Positions 54,688 through 64,000 of a stretch of DNA of 64,000 nucleotides are shown here, piece by piece (the stretch's first letter is position 1; each line of letters begins with the position of its first letter). The notes under the pieces were generated by a model that saw nothing but the letters and a program-made list of their open reading frames with translations, did no database searches and was not told where the DNA came from. The position numbers were made by a program, and so were the translations under genes. This DNA comes from Blastocatellia bacterium (GTDB lineage: Bacteria; Acidobacteriota; Blastocatellia; Chloracidobacteriales; JADJPF01), in the NCBI GenBank assembly GCA_025057015.1, contig JANWYG010000010.1, positions 342,506 through 406,505 on the forward strand, written 5' to 3'.

Positions 54688-55584
54688 CTATCTGTACCCT
54701 CGACTGAGCAAGAGCTTTACTTCGACTCTTCTGTTTAGCCTTCGACCTTCAGGCGTTCTGTTATCTGCAACAGCGCGAGCGTCAGCAAGTCCTAGTGGCG
54801 TAACTATTCGCCGCAGAGGTATGTTATGTCGTTCAGAGAGGTATCTAACTACAGAGTCGGCGCGTCTTTGGGATAGCTCGCGGTTTTTCTCATAGCTACC
54901 AGTTGAATCGGTATAACCGGTAACCTCTATAAGGTAACCTCTTGTCGATGCAGCTCTTTCTGCTAGACGATCTAGTTCTGCTTGTGCTTGTGCGTCAAGG
55001 GTATAAACATTTACCGGAAAGTAGACGACGACATTTTCCAGCACTTCATAGTCATCCATGGCGAAGATGCGTTCGTTAGTTTCGTCCAGGCGTTGGTTAG
55101 TTTCGTCTATACGCCGGTTAGTAGCTTCGACGTTTTCACCAAGCTGGTCGACGCGACCTGAAAGTCTGCCGACTTCACCTTCGACGCGGCCTACTCGGTC
55201 TTCTACTGGCCGGACGCGGGCATCGGCAGCGTTAGCCATCTTCAGATCGTTTTTATCAAACCTTATTTTCTGTGCCGCAAGCCATCCTTTGTCGTTACCT
55301 AGACCTTCGACTTCGATCACTAACCCTACGATGAGACTGGTTACGTCGTAGTTCTTGCCGCTGCGCAAGAATCCGCCTTTGGATTTGACGCTGGTGTATT
55401 CACTGAGTTCGACTATGGTATCTACTCCGGTGCGGTCACGTACGGTCAAGGTATCGCCGTCGCGATGCATAATTAGTCCTTTGAGTTTGACTTTTTCACC
55501 TTGCGGAATACTTCTTACTCGCTCTATCTCTTGTGCTTGAGAAGTTAGAGCGAAGGCTAAGACAATTAGGATCAGCTGTTTCAT
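54688..55584 (-). CDS. OmpA-family protein with N-terminal beta domain and coiled coil
   Basis: 298 residues. Signal peptide MKQLILIVLAFALTSQAQ; an N-terminal beta domain ('KVKLKGLIMHRDGDTLTVRD') resembling DUF5666/OB-like domains; a helical run at about 125-175 with near 7-residue periodicity ('RVGRVEGEVGRLSGRVDQL', 'NRRIDETNQRLDETNERI'); and a C-terminal OmpA domain that binds peptidoglycan ('EVTGYTDSTGSYEKNRELSQ', 'RRADSVVRYLSE', 'EGRRLNRRVEVKLL'). It probably tethers the outer membrane or a lipoprotein layer to the cell wall. AGGAGG precedes ATG 55584. Confidence 0.85.
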   Translation of the reverse strand: MKQLILIVLAFALTSQAQEIERVRSIPQGEKVKLKGLIMHRDGDTLTVRDRTGVDTIVELSEYTSVKSKGGFLRSGKNYDVTSLIVGLVIEVEGLGNDKGWLAAQKIRFDKNDLKMANAADARVRPVEDRVGRVEGEVGRLSGRVDQLGENVEATNRRIDETNQRLDETNERIFAMDDYEVLENVVVYFPVNVYTLDAQAQAELDRLAERAASTRGYLIEVTGYTDSTGSYEKNRELSQRRADSVVRYLSERHNIPLRRIVTPLGLADARAVADNRTPEGRRLNRRVEVKLLLSRGYR

Positions 55585-55686
55585 AAAACCTCCTAGTACC
55601 TAGTTAAGATGTAGCAGGAAAAGCTTTCTTCTGTAAAGTCTCGTCTATGTCTACAGCTGGAGCAAGTTTATGTTATTGTTAGATGT

Positions 55687-56652
55687 ATGAACGTCAAGTC
55701 GAGTGAAGTTACGCCGAAAGAAGTTTATTTGTCGAGGCGGCGTTTCGTCTTGCAGGCAGGATTACTTTTTGGATCACTGGCAGTTACTGGTACGGCTTAT
55801 CGTTGGTTCTTCGAGCCTGAATCGAAACCTGCGCCTAGGGGAACACCTCTTAACTTTATACGCACAAAACCGCAATTGATGGCAGACGAGCACCTAACTA
55901 GCTACGAAAAAGTCACTGGTTACAATAACTTCTACGAATTTTCTACCTATAAGCAGGCTGTAGCTAAGCGTGCACGACAGATGAAAGTTCGTCCTTGGAC
56001 GGTAGTTGTTGGTGGATTAGTAGCACGGCCGAAAATCTTTGATATAGATGAAATCATCAGGCTTGCTCCGCTTGAGGAGCGCATTTATAGGATGCGCTGC
56101 GTAGAAGGTTGGTCTATGGTGATTCCATGGATAGGGTTTCCTCTGAAGGCATTGCTCGACAAGGTTGAGCCATTATCTACAGCTCGATACGTAGAATTTG
56201 AATCGCTATATGATCCTGAAGTGATGCCGAATCAACGGCAAGGGCTCTGGGGTAGTTTGTTAAACTGGCCTTATCGTGAAGGTTTAAGGTTAGATGAAGC
56301 CATGCATCCGCTGACAATCTTAGCTGTGGGGCTGTATGGCGAGATGCTACTACCGCAGAATGGAGCGCCGCTACGCGTTGTAGTGCCTTGGAAATATGGT
56401 TTTAAGAGCGCTAAGTCGATAGTTAAGATCACTCTTCGTAGCGATCGACCGCAAACGACCTGGAATCTAGCTCAGCCGCGCGAGTATGGTTTTTATGCGA
56501 ACGTCAATCCTGCTGTATCGCACCCGCGTTGGAGCCAGCAAACAGAGCGGCGGATAGGCGAATTTTGGCGACGCCCTACTTTGCTATTTAACGGCTATGC
56601 GGAACAAGTAGCGCATCTGTATTCGGGTATGGATCTGAAGACGAATTTTTGA
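55687..56652 (+). CDS. msrP: Methionine sulfoxide reductase catalytic subunit MsrP (YedY)
   Basis: Periplasmic molybdopterin enzyme that repairs oxidised methionine in envelope proteins. 321 residues. A Tat signal is present ([19 protein letters not shown]). The molybdenum-ligand Cys is in [15 protein letters not shown] (about 138); '[14 protein letters not shown]', '[13 protein letters not shown]', '[20 protein letters not shown]' and '[18 protein letters not shown]' are strong family marks. The msrQ heme partner follows four bases after the stop, so the pair is one operon. Divergent from the OmpA gene. Confidence 0.94.
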   Translation: MNVKSSEVTPKEVYLSRRRFVLQAGLLFGSLAVTGTAYRWFFEPESKPAPRGTPLNFIRTKPQLMADEHLTSYEKVTGYNNFYEFSTYKQAVAKRARQMKVRPWTVVVGGLVARPKIFDIDEIIRLAPLEERIYRMRCVEGWSMVIPWIGFPLKALLDKVEPLSTARYVEFESLYDPEVMPNQRQGLWGSLLNWPYREGLRLDEAMHPLTILAVGLYGEMLLPQNGAPLRVVVPWKYGFKSAKSIVKITLRSDRPQTTWNLAQPREYGFYANVNPAVSHPRWSQQTERRIGEFWRRPTLLFNGYAEQVAHLYSGMDLKTNF

Positions 56653-56656
56653 TGAG

Positions 56657-57265
56657 ATGTCCAGGGCTTACTTACAGTTACTAGTACTTGCAAACGGGCT
56701 TTTGCCAGCCCTACTGCTGGCGTTTGATGCTTTGCGGCATAAGTTGGGCGTAAATCCGGTTGAGTACTTTATCCGCACTACTGGCGTACTCTCGATGGTT
56801 TTGTTAATACTTACTTTAGCCGTAACGCCTGTACGGCAGCTAAGTGGCCTGAGTCAACTGATACACGTACGTAGAACATTAGGCTTACTCTCTTTCTTTT
56901 ATGCGTTGCTACATTTCTTAGGATACTTCTGCTTGGAGCATAGGTGTTCCATATCATCGCTGATGTCAGACTTAGCAAACAGGCACTTTGTAGTTATAGG
57001 GATGGCTTCGTTTATTGTACTTCTGCTGCTTGCTATTACGTCGACGAAGGCGATGGTGAGATGCCTAGGTGGGCGGCGTTGGAGGCAGGTGCATTCTCAA
57101 ATATACGGTTCATCGGTAGCTGCATTGTTGCATTACTGGCTAGCTGTGAAAGTAGACACAGACTTGCCGCAGGTCTGTCTTGTGCTGCTTGTACTACTGC
57201 TTGGTTATCGACTTTTAAGTCGCAATACGGCTCGCAGCGCGGTGACAGTGTTAAAGCTCCGTTAG
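56657..57265 (+). CDS. msrQ: Heme-binding membrane subunit MsrQ (YedZ)
   Basis: b-type cytochrome of the ferric-reductase-like superfamily that passes quinone electrons to MsrP. 202 residues, six hydrophobic helices. Heme ligands are in 'HVRRTLGLLSFFYALLHFLGYF' (His pair) and 'RRWRQVHSQIYGSSVAALLHYW'. 'NPVEYFIRTTGVLSMVLLIL' opens the family pattern. ATG 56657 has no clear ribosome site and follows the msrP stop by 4 nt, so translation is likely coupled. Confidence 0.92.
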   Translation: MSRAYLQLLVLANGLLPALLLAFDALRHKLGVNPVEYFIRTTGVLSMVLLILTLAVTPVRQLSGLSQLIHVRRTLGLLSFFYALLHFLGYFCLEHRCSISSLMSDLANRHFVVIGMASFIVLLLLAITSTKAMVRCLGGRRWRQVHSQIYGSSVAALLHYWLAVKVDTDLPQVCLVLLVLLLGYRLLSRNTARSAVTVLKLR

Positions 57266-57328
57266 ACTGACTACTTTGAGATTAGGGTTTTGGTTATAAT
57301 CTTGCCTTTTGGGAAGAGGAGGGGAGCC

Positions 57329-57991
57329 GTGGTAGCCGCAGCGTTTTATGACCTTGAGGGAACACTTGTTAGTACTAATCTAGTGCATGCTCTGTACTTC
57401 TATTCTAAGAATCAGCAAGGCTTATGGCAAAGTGCTGTGAAAACGGTGTCTACGGTTGCAAGTATACCTTTGTTTTGGGCTACTGACCTGTATAGCAGAA
57501 AGGTTTTCAACGATCTGTTCTTCAAGCGCTATGCTGGTGAATCTGAGGATAGGCTGAAGTTTCTATCGAAGGAGCTTTTTGAGAAGGTGCTTCGGCCGAA
57601 TGTTTTTCCTGGAGCTAAGGAGCTTATTAGCAAATCACGTAGTTTAGGATTGCGTCAGGTAGTAGTTACTGGTGCTATAGACCTTATGATCAAGGATTTG
57701 ATGGAGTATTTGGAGGTAGATGATTTTGTGGCTAACAGACTGGAGTTTGTTAATGGCAGAGCTACGGGAAGGCTCTTGCCGCCGGTTATGGCAAGTGCTA
57801 CGAAGGCGATGTGGATACGGCAATATGCTGAGCGCGAGGGAATTAACTTGAACGACAGTTATGCTTACACTGACAGTATGAGTGACTTGCCGATGTTGTC
57901 TGTAGTGGGGCATCCGGCTGTAGTGAATCCTGACGTACGGCTCAGGGCTACGGCGGTGCATCACGACTGGCCTATATTGGACCTCAGATAG
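57329..57991 (+). CDS. HAD-IB family phosphatase-like protein
   Basis: 220 residues of the HAD superfamily, subgroup IB (helical cap). Motif I reads [14 protein letters not shown]: the nucleophile Asp is present, but the usual second Asp (general acid, D-x-D) is Glu. Motif II is 'QVVVTGAID' (Thr replaces the more common Ser), and motif IV is '[13 protein letters not shown]' with the metal Asp residues. GTG 57329 has GAGGAGGGGAG at good spacing and gives a family-like start; the frame is open to TTG 57290. The next gene starts 7 nt later. Likely removes a phosphate in the lipid pathway of its neighbours (inference). Confidence 0.8.
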   Translation: MVAAAFYDLEGTLVSTNLVHALYFYSKNQQGLWQSAVKTVSTVASIPLFWATDLYSRKVFNDLFFKRYAGESEDRLKFLSKELFEKVLRPNVFPGAKELISKSRSLGLRQVVVTGAIDLMIKDLMEYLEVDDFVANRLEFVNGRATGRLLPPVMASATKAMWIRQYAEREGINLNDSYAYTDSMSDLPMLSVVGHPAVVNPDVRLRATAVHHDWPILDLR

Positions 57992-57998
57992 AGAGACT

Positions 57999-59594
57999 AT
58001 GCCGCAGTTACGCAGGAAAATAGACGAAGCGATAGTATATATAGACACTGACTCGGCGCCTAGGATTATTCCTTATGGCGAAGATTTTTGGTTAGAGGAT
58101 CTGCCCGTAGGCACGCGGGTCATTTATCCTAAGCCTCCGATACAGGGTTTACCCAACAGGGAAGCGGCGATAAGGTATGCGCTCAATCATCCGCATGACT
58201 GCGACCCACTTTATGCCCAGTTGAGACCTGGAATGAAGATTACGGTAGCACTTGATGATATATCCTTGCCTTTGCCGCCGATGAAAACTCCGGATGTTCG
58301 TCAAACTATACTAGAGATACTGCTTGAGATGTTTGAGGCTAACGGCATAGATGACGTACATCTTATCATCGCCAATTCGCTTCACAGGAAGATGACGCCG
58401 GATGAGATGAAGCGCATGGTCGGGCCGAAGATATTCAAGGAATTTTATCCCGACAGGTACTACAATCACGATGCCGAATGGCCTGAAGGCATGGTTTACA
58501 TAGGCACTACTGAGCATGGCGAGGTGCTAAATATAAACCGCCGAGCTGCTGAAAGCGATTTGCTGATATATGTCAACATCAATCTTGTTCCTATGGACGG
58601 AGGGCATAAGTCTGTTGCTGTTGGGCTGTGCGATTATGAGAGTCTGCGAGCGCACCATGAGCCTCAGACGATACTCGATTCACATAGCTACATGGATCCG
58701 GCGGCTTCGGCGTTGAATACTAAGTGCGTCAGGCTAGGAAGGCTAGTCGACAAGCACATGAACGTGTTTCATATAGAGACAGCACTAAATAACAGAATGT
58801 ACGATGGTCCGATGAGTTTTATGGCGAAGAAGGAGGATGATTTTACGGCTACTGACCGAGCGAAGTTTGAGGCTATGCGATTTGCGCTCAAGAATCTACC
58901 TTGGGCAGCTCGTCGGAAGATATTTCATTCTGTACCTGCAGCTTATGAGCTGATAGCTTGTCATGCTGGTAAGACTGAACCTACGCATGACAGAATTCTG
59001 GCGAAATGCTTCGAGCAGTATGCTATACCGGTGAAGGGACAGGCTGACATAATGATCTGCGGTATACCGCATATTTCGCCATATAACGTCAATTCGATAC
59101 TGAATCCGCTACTCGTGCAAGTAATGGGGCTTGGGTATTTCTTCAATATGTTTCGCTACAAGCCTATCTTAAAAAAGGGTGGCGTCTTGATACTTTGTCA
59201 TCCATGCTATGACGAATTCGATCACGAGCATCATCCTAGTTACATAGAGTTTTTTCATCGGTTGCTGCCAGAAACCCGCGATGCTTTTAGGCTTCGTCAC
59301 AAATATGAGCGCGAGTTTGCTTCAAATCCAAGCTACATACAGATGTACCGCCGTGGCAATGCCTATCACGGAGCACATCCATTCTTTATGTGGTACTGGG
59401 GAGAAAATGGTCGTGCGCACGTTGGAAAGGTAATAGTTGCAGGTGCTGAGAACGCACATGTGCCGCAGATACTAGGTTGGGAGCGAGCTGATAACTTGCA
59501 AGAAGCTATTGCGATGGCAAAAGGCTATGTGGGACGCAGTGCCGAAATAACTATGCTGCACCAGCCGTCTATAATCATAGCTGATGTAGAGTAG
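57999..59594 (+). CDS. LarA-like (DUF2088) protein, possible nickel-pincer enzyme
   Basis: 531 residues. The N-terminal half matches the lactate racemase LarA/DUF2088 domain: '[20 protein letters not shown]', '[20 protein letters not shown]', '[16 protein letters not shown]', '[18 protein letters not shown]' and '[13 protein letters not shown]', whose Lys is in the position where LarA binds its nickel-pincer cofactor. The C-terminal half ('[19 protein letters not shown]', '[20 protein letters not shown]') is His-rich and longer than in LarA. The substrate is unknown. Position between a phosphatase and an ElbD-like fusion suggests a step in lipid synthesis. ATG 57999 follows a GAGAG site. No larB/larC/larE cofactor genes are in the window. 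Confidence 0.7.
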   Translation: MPQLRRKIDEAIVYIDTDSAPRIIPYGEDFWLEDLPVGTRVIYPKPPIQGLPNREAAIRYALNHPHDCDPLYAQLRPGMKITVALDDISLPLPPMKTPDVRQTILEILLEMFEANGIDDVHLIIANSLHRKMTPDEMKRMVGPKIFKEFYPDRYYNHDAEWPEGMVYIGTTEHGEVLNINRRAAESDLLIYVNINLVPMDGGHKSVAVGLCDYESLRAHHEPQTILDSHSYMDPAASALNTKCVRLGRLVDKHMNVFHIETALNNRMYDGPMSFMAKKEDDFTATDRAKFEAMRFALKNLPWAARRKIFHSVPAAYELIACHAGKTEPTHDRILAKCFEQYAIPVKGQADIMICGIPHISPYNVNSILNPLLVQVMGLGYFFNMFRYKPILKKGGVLILCHPCYDEFDHEHHPSYIEFFHRLLPETRDAFRLRHKYEREFASNPSYIQMYRRGNAYHGAHPFFMWYWGENGRAHVGKVIVAGAENAHVPQILGWERADNLQEAIAMAKGYVGRSAEITMLHQPSIIIADVE

Positions 59595-59609
59595 CTTGCG
59601 GGAGGTGTT

Positions 59610-62600
59610 ATGATTCTTTCTCCTACCAAGGAGTTTCACGGTAAGAAAATATTTTTGCTAGGTGGAACAGGCTTTCTCGGCAAAGTGACGCTTACTATGT
59701 TGCTTAGCAAATTTCCAAATGTTGGGCGGATATATCTGATGGTCAGGGCAAATTCTGAGTCGGAAAGCTTGCTGCGTTTCTGGGATATAGCGCGCACTTC
59801 GCCTGTTTTCGACCCTCTGCGCAAGCAGTATGGTGGGGCATATGAAGATTTTTTGCGTGACAAGGTTTGTGTCGTAGGAGGAGACATAGGTGAAGAAAAT
59901 CTTGGCTATAGCCCAGAGTTTGCTGAAGCGTTAGCTGCTGATATAGACATCATCATCAACTGTTCTGGAAACGTGACTTTTAATCCTGCTCTTGATACTG
60001 CAATCAGGACCAATGTGATAGGTACGCAAAACGTTGTAGCGTTTGCTCGTAGAATGAAGCAACCGCGCCTTGTGCATGTTTCTACTTGTTTCGTTGCAGG
60101 TAACAGGTCTGGATCTATATGGGAGACCGAGGAAGTTATAGGCTTCTTCCCGCGACGTGCAGAGCTCGACTATGCTGATTTCTCCGTAGAGCGTGAGCTA
60201 CGCGACTGTGAGGCTCTCAAGCGGCGGGTGCATGAAGAAGCTAACGATGTAGTCATCACTGCTCGCTTCAGAGCGGAAGCCCGGCGTAAGCTGTTGGAAG
60301 AAGGTCGCGATCCTGACGATGAGCGGGCATTGCAGGCAGGAATATCGCGCGAGCGCAAGACCTGGATTCGGCAGCGGCTGACAGACTTGGGTATCGAGCG
60401 TGCCCAATGGTGGGGCTGGCCGAATATCTACACGTATACTAAGAGCTTAGGTGAACAAGTAGTGGCTGCTGCTGATGATTGCATTCGAGCGATAGTTCGC
60501 CCGTCGATAGTTGAAAGTGCAGTGACCTTTCCTTTTCCAGGCTGGAACGAAGGATTTACTACGACGGCTCCCCTCATATTCCTAGCGCTTAAGGGACAGA
60601 CCCGCTTTCCTGCTGATAACAGGCTAATACTGGATATTACTCCGGTTGACGATATAGCTTCTGGGTTATTGGCGGTTTCCGCTTTGGTTTTGCAAGGAAG
60701 TCCAAAGCTCGTCTATCAACTGTCATCTGGCGATACTAATCCTAACCATATGGATAGGATAGTAACCTTGCTCGGTCTGTACAAGCGCAAGTACTATCTT
60801 GGACGCAGTAGCGGTAATAAGCTTATAAATGAGATACTCGGCAGGCTGGAAGCACGTACGGTAAGTAGGGAGACTTTCGAGAAAACTTCTATACCTATGT
60901 TTAACAAAGCTGCCAAGAAGCTTTCTGGCTTTCTTGAAAGCGTACGTCCACGCTGGGGTGGCGGTAAGGTAACGGAGTTTATCGATGAGGTCAAAAAGTC
61001 GGTCGATAGGTTTGAACGATTTACTGCTGAGTCTGCTGAAGCGTTCGAGTTATTCCAGCCGTTTATGATAGATAACAAGTATGTTTTTCACTCGAACCAC
61101 ATTCGCGAGTTAATGTCTCAGGTAGACCCTGCCGAACGTCATCTCCTGCCTTGGCAGTGCGAGAAGCTTGACTGGTATGACTATTGGCTGAACATTCACA
61201 TTCAAGGTTTGGAGAAGTGGGTCTTTCCAACTCTTGAAGAGGGCTTTGAAGAGCGACCTCGCCGGGTGTATACGTATCGGGATCTTATAGAACTTTTCGA
61301 GACGACAGCCAAACGAAACTCTCGACGAACGGCATTGAAGATAGAGCGCGCCGGCAAAGAGGAAAAGTACACTTACTCGGAGATGTTGGAGCTGGCTGGC
61401 CGTGTAGCGGCGTTTTTGGCTTCCAAGGGGATTCGTCAAGGCGACAGAGTGCTGCTTTTTTCCGAAAATTGCCCGGAATGGGGTATGTGCTACTTTGGTG
61501 TCTTGAAGGCAGGCGCAATCTGTGTACCTATAGACTCAAAGTCTCTGTATGAAGAGGTTGTAAACATTGCCCGATCGGCTTCGGCAAGAGGAGTTATAAC
61601 CAGCGATGAGCTGTTTTTAAAGCTTTCTGATTTGAGAAAGCGGCTCGATGCCGCAGGCCTTGAAGATATTCAGCTTTGGCCGTTTAGAGAAGTCTTTACA
61701 GTATTAGAAGAGGACGAGGAAAAAAAGCAGCTTGCTGCATTACCTGCTCGTGTTTCTGCAAATTCGGTAGCTTCTCTCATCTTTACTTCTGGAACTACGG
61801 GTCAGCCTAAAGGCGTGATGTTGTCGCATCATAACTTTACTAGCCTAGTAGCTAAGCTTACTTCTATCTTTGATTTAGATGAAAACGATGGACTACTGTC
61901 AGTATTGCCTTTGCATCACACGTTTGAGTTTTCTGCCGGTTTTCTGCTGCCGCTCAGTAGAGGATGCCAGATTACGTACTTAGAGGAACTGAATGGAGAA
62001 GCTCTTGCGGAGGCACTAAAGAAGAATCGTGTAACAGCCATAGTTGGTGTGCCGGCACTATGGGAGCTGTTACACAGGAGAATAATGAACAAGTTTGCTG
62101 AACAAGGCAAAGTGTTTGAGCAGTTAATGCGTACGATGATGCGCATAAACAGTAACTTGCGGGACAAGACGCCCATCAATCTCGGACCGTTGTTCTTCTA
62201 TCCTGTGCATAAACGCCTTGGTGGGAATATAAGGTATTTGATAAGCGGTGGCTCGGCGTTGTCTGAGACTGTATTGAAGGACTTTCATGGACTAGGCTTT
62301 ACGCTGCTCGAGGGCTACGGTCTTACGGAGGCTTCTCCGGTGCTTACTGTGACGCGTCCGTCTAACAAGAAGCTTCCAGGCAGTGTAGGAAAGCCTTTGC
62401 CTGGTATAGACGTTACTATAAAAGATCCTAACGAGCATGGTGTAGGCGAAGTAATTGCTCGCGGGCCGAACATAATGCTCGGCTACTATCAAAATGAAGC
62501 TGCTACGGCTGCGGTGCTTAGGAATAAGTGGCTGTATACCGGCGATTTGGGACGGATAGACAAAGACGGAAATCTCTATATCGTGGGTCGAGTGAAGGAC

Positions 62601-63983
62601 GTAATAGTCGACCACAACGGCAAGAACGTCTATCCCGATGAGCTAGAAGAGCTTTACGGCAAACATGAATTAATAAAGGAATTCAGTGTTGTGGGTCTAC
62701 CAGACGGCTCGGCAGAGAAGGTAGCTTGTTTAGTAGTGCCGGATTATGAACGTAACGGTGAGCTGTCTAGAGACGAGGTGCGTCACAAGATTGAGGAGCA
62801 CATTCGCAGTATATCTCTGCAGCAGCCCTTCCATAAACGTATCAAGGTCATACAGTTTACTGACCAGGAGTTACCGCGTACTGCAACGCGTAAAGTCAAG
62901 CGCCGCGAGGTAATAGAGTTAATCCAGCGGTTACAGCGTGTAGTCAAAGTTGCCGGCGCGCCTAGAGACACCAGCGATGAGATAGGCTGGATACTGGACA
63001 TAGTAGCTTCAGTGGCTAATCTTCCACGTGATTCGATTACTGCTGACACCAGATTGGACGAGCTGGGATTTGATAGTCTCATGTATAACGAGTTAGGCAC
63101 AGCGCTAGAGGCTGCCGGTGCTCAATTACCATCCGTGGAAGCTCTGATTGGCGCTATAAGCGTGCGCGATCTTGTGCAGATAGTAGGTCAGGCTCGGCAG
63201 GAGCATAAGAGAGTGCGCTCTGTTAAGGACGACAAGCAGGAGGAGATAAAGATACCTGCACCGGTAGTAGAGCTGGGAAGATACGCCATAGACCTTGGCC
63301 AAAAGTTCATCTACAACAAGCTGCTTGTAGTTACCTATCGCGGGCAGAGGCATATACCGTATCATACAAACTTCATTGTAGCGCCAAACCACTGTTCACA
63401 TCTTGACATGGGGCTTGTGAAGATGGCGCTTGGTGACGCTGGAAAGGAACTTGTAGCACTTGCTGCAGCTGACTATTTCTTCGATACGAAGTACAAACGA
63501 GCATATTTCGAAAATTTCACTAACTGCGTACCTTTGGAGCGAACGGGATCTCTTCGGAAGACGCTGAAGTTGGCTGGTTACTATTTGCAACAAGGCTACA
63601 ATGTATTGATGTTTCCCGAGGGCACTCGTTCGAAGACAGGGAAGTTGCAGGAGTTCAAGGCTACTTTGGGTTACCTTGCACTCAACTACAGGACGGGCAT
63701 CTTGCCAATGTATTTGCAAGGTACATATGAAGCGCTGCCCAAGGGTAGTGTTATTCTTAAGCAGAGGGAGATAGGGGCACACATAGGCCAGTTTTTGTCT
63801 ATAGAGGAGCTAGAAAAGTTAGTCTATGGACTTTCGAGGAATGATGCCTACCGTTTGGTCACTTTTGCTGTGAGGAGAGCTGTAGAGCTACTTTCCGAGG
63901 GCATAGACAAACCCTTAGATCTTGAACAGGTAAAAGAAGAGTTTACTGCAGCTATGCCTTCTACTGAGGAGGTCATACTCTAG
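59610..63983 (+). CDS. ElbD-like fusion: fatty acyl reductase, acyl-CoA/ACP ligase, ACP, PlsC acyltransferase
   Basis: A 1457-residue multidomain lipid enzyme. Residues about 10-380 are an extended SDR fatty acyl-CoA/ACP reductase: FLLGGTGFLGKVTLTML, with the catalytic Tyr/Lys in YTYTKSLGEQ. About 560-1090 is an AMP-binding acyl ligase with P-loop FTSGTTGQPKGVMLSHHNF (about 725), 'LLEGYGLTEASPVLTV' and 'YTGDLGRIDKDGNLYIVGR'. An acyl carrier domain follows, with the phosphopantetheine Ser in LDELGFDSLMYNELG (about 1154). The end is a PlsC acyltransferase with NHCSHLDMG (H-x4-D, about 1260) and FPEGTRSKTG (about 1335). The same plan is described for ElbD in myxobacterial ether-lipid synthesis. 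GGGAGG precedes ATG 59610. The 3' end is complete. Confidence 0.9.
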   Translation: MILSPTKEFHGKKIFLLGGTGFLGKVTLTMLLSKFPNVGRIYLMVRANSESESLLRFWDIARTSPVFDPLRKQYGGAYEDFLRDKVCVVGGDIGEENLGYSPEFAEALAADIDIIINCSGNVTFNPALDTAIRTNVIGTQNVVAFARRMKQPRLVHVSTCFVAGNRSGSIWETEEVIGFFPRRAELDYADFSVERELRDCEALKRRVHEEANDVVITARFRAEARRKLLEEGRDPDDERALQAGISRERKTWIRQRLTDLGIERAQWWGWPNIYTYTKSLGEQVVAAADDCIRAIVRPSIVESAVTFPFPGWNEGFTTTAPLIFLALKGQTRFPADNRLILDITPVDDIASGLLAVSALVLQGSPKLVYQLSSGDTNPNHMDRIVTLLGLYKRKYYLGRSSGNKLINEILGRLEARTVSRETFEKTSIPMFNKAAKKLSGFLESVRPRWGGGKVTEFIDEVKKSVDRFERFTAESAEAFELFQPFMIDNKYVFHSNHIRELMSQVDPAERHLLPWQCEKLDWYDYWLNIHIQGLEKWVFPTLEEGFEERPRRVYTYRDLIELFETTAKRNSRRTALKIERAGKEEKYTYSEMLELAGRVAAFLASKGIRQGDRVLLFSENCPEWGMCYFGVLKAGAICVPIDSKSLYEEVVNIARSASARGVITSDELFLKLSDLRKRLDAAGLEDIQLWPFREVFTVLEEDEEKKQLAALPARVSANSVASLIFTSGTTGQPKGVMLSHHNFTSLVAKLTSIFDLDENDGLLSVLPLHHTFEFSAGFLLPLSRGCQITYLEELNGEALAEALKKNRVTAIVGVPALWELLHRRIMNKFAEQGKVFEQLMRTMMRINSNLRDKTPINLGPLFFYPVHKRLGGNIRYLISGGSALSETVLKDFHGLGFTLLEGYGLTEASPVLTVTRPSNKKLPGSVGKPLPGIDVTIKDPNEHGVGEVIARGPNIMLGYYQNEAATAAVLRNKWLYTGDLGRIDKDGNLYIVGRVKDVIVDHNGKNVYPDELEELYGKHELIKEFSVVGLPDGSAEKVACLVVPDYERNGELSRDEVRHKIEEHIRSISLQQPFHKRIKVIQFTDQELPRTATRKVKRREVIELIQRLQRVVKVAGAPRDTSDEIGWILDIVASVANLPRDSITADTRLDELGFDSLMYNELGTALEAAGAQLPSVEALIGAISVRDLVQIVGQARQEHKRVRSVKDDKQEEIKIPAPVVELGRYAIDLGQKFIYNKLLVVTYRGQRHIPYHTNFIVAPNHCSHLDMGLVKMALGDAGKELVALAAADYFFDTKYKRAYFENFTNCVPLERTGSLRKTLKLAGYYLQQGYNVLMFPEGTRSKTGKLQEFKATLGYLALNYRTGILPMYLQGTYEALPKGSVILKQREIGAHIGQFLSIEELEKLVYGLSRNDAYRLVTFAVRRAVELLSEGIDKPLDLEQVKEEFTAAMPSTEEVIL

Positions 63984-64000
63984 TCCTATGCTAACTTTAG

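Noticed and set aside
57644-58048. 134-codon minus-strand frame across the HAD/LarA-like junction
   Set aside because: Antisense to two well-supported genes; no motif or ribosome site.
1-64000. CRISPR arrays, insertion sequences, prophage or integrative elements
   Set aside because: No regularly spaced repeats, transposase, integrase or attachment-like direct repeats seen; gene content and codon use look uniform.

Overview
The window reads as an ordinary chromosomal segment of a Gram-negative, aerobic, heterotrophic bacterium with moderate G+C. Acidobacteriota, probably near Blastocatellia (subdivision 4), is my best inference. It rests on the large two-component-propeller sensor kinase, the DUF6677-type and ClpC proteins, the one-chain 2-oxoglutarate dehydrogenase, and an ElbD-like ether-lipid assembly protein; no rRNA is present to confirm it. 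I found no tRNA, rRNA, CRISPR array, insertion sequence or prophage. Genes are densely packed, often with 1-8 nt start/stop overlaps, and three convergent pairs overlap at their 3' ends.

Layout. 1-3.3 kb: end of a glycine-rich protein, then rfbA-rfbC-rfbB for dTDP-sugar synthesis. 3.2-6.1 kb: small membrane protein, secreted subtilase with PA domain, purU. 6-13.5 kb (minus): zinc-finger anti-sigma-like protein, NUDIX hydrolase, OPT peptide transporter, propeller histidine kinase and its translationally coupled response regulator. 13.9-17.5 kb (minus): DASS anion transporter, ATP sulfurylase, SH3-domain exported protein. 17.6-21.8 kb: HpnI-like glycosyltransferase with two unassigned polytopic membrane proteins. 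21.9-25.7 kb: heme farnesyltransferase, DUF420 protein, and two tandem PPi-type phosphofructokinases.

25.7-32.8 kb (minus): a coiled-coil protein paired with a CesT-like (type III secretion chaperone-like) protein, proB-proC, and the glyoxylate-shunt pair aceB-aceA. 33-38.8 kb (plus): lysS, lipoprotein-release permease and ATPase, clpC. 38.9-45 kb (minus): an eight-gene overlapping run: acyl-CoA dehydrogenase, meaB, methylmalonyl-CoA epimerase, PpiC isomerase, MBL-fold hydrolase, mtnP and two small membrane proteins. 45-48.2 kb: hemB, a secreted IPT/TIG-like protein with an internal duplication, and a divergent HxlR regulator/protoglobin pair. 48.2-55.6 kb (minus): one-chain 2-oxoglutarate dehydrogenase, a lone molybdenum hydroxylase large subunit, an AtpZ-like protein, an OmpA-family protein. 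55.7-57.3 kb: msrP-msrQ periplasmic methionine sulfoxide repair.

The most interesting part is 57.3-64 kb: a HAD-IB phosphatase, a LarA/DUF2088-like protein and a 1457-residue reductase-adenylation-ACP-acyltransferase fusion in tight order. It looks like a lipid assembly line related to the bacterial ether-lipid enzyme ElbD. Other leads are the CesT-like chaperone/coiled-coil pair, the HpnI-like membrane cassette, the tandem PPi-PFKs, a ClpC with a reduced middle domain, an OPT transporter carrying an inserted repeat loop, and a structured non-coding gap at 54.5 kb. Acyl-CoA dehydrogenase, propionate/methylmalonate genes, glyoxylate shunt and 2-oxoglutarate dehydrogenase together suggest growth on fatty acids, acetate or amino acids.
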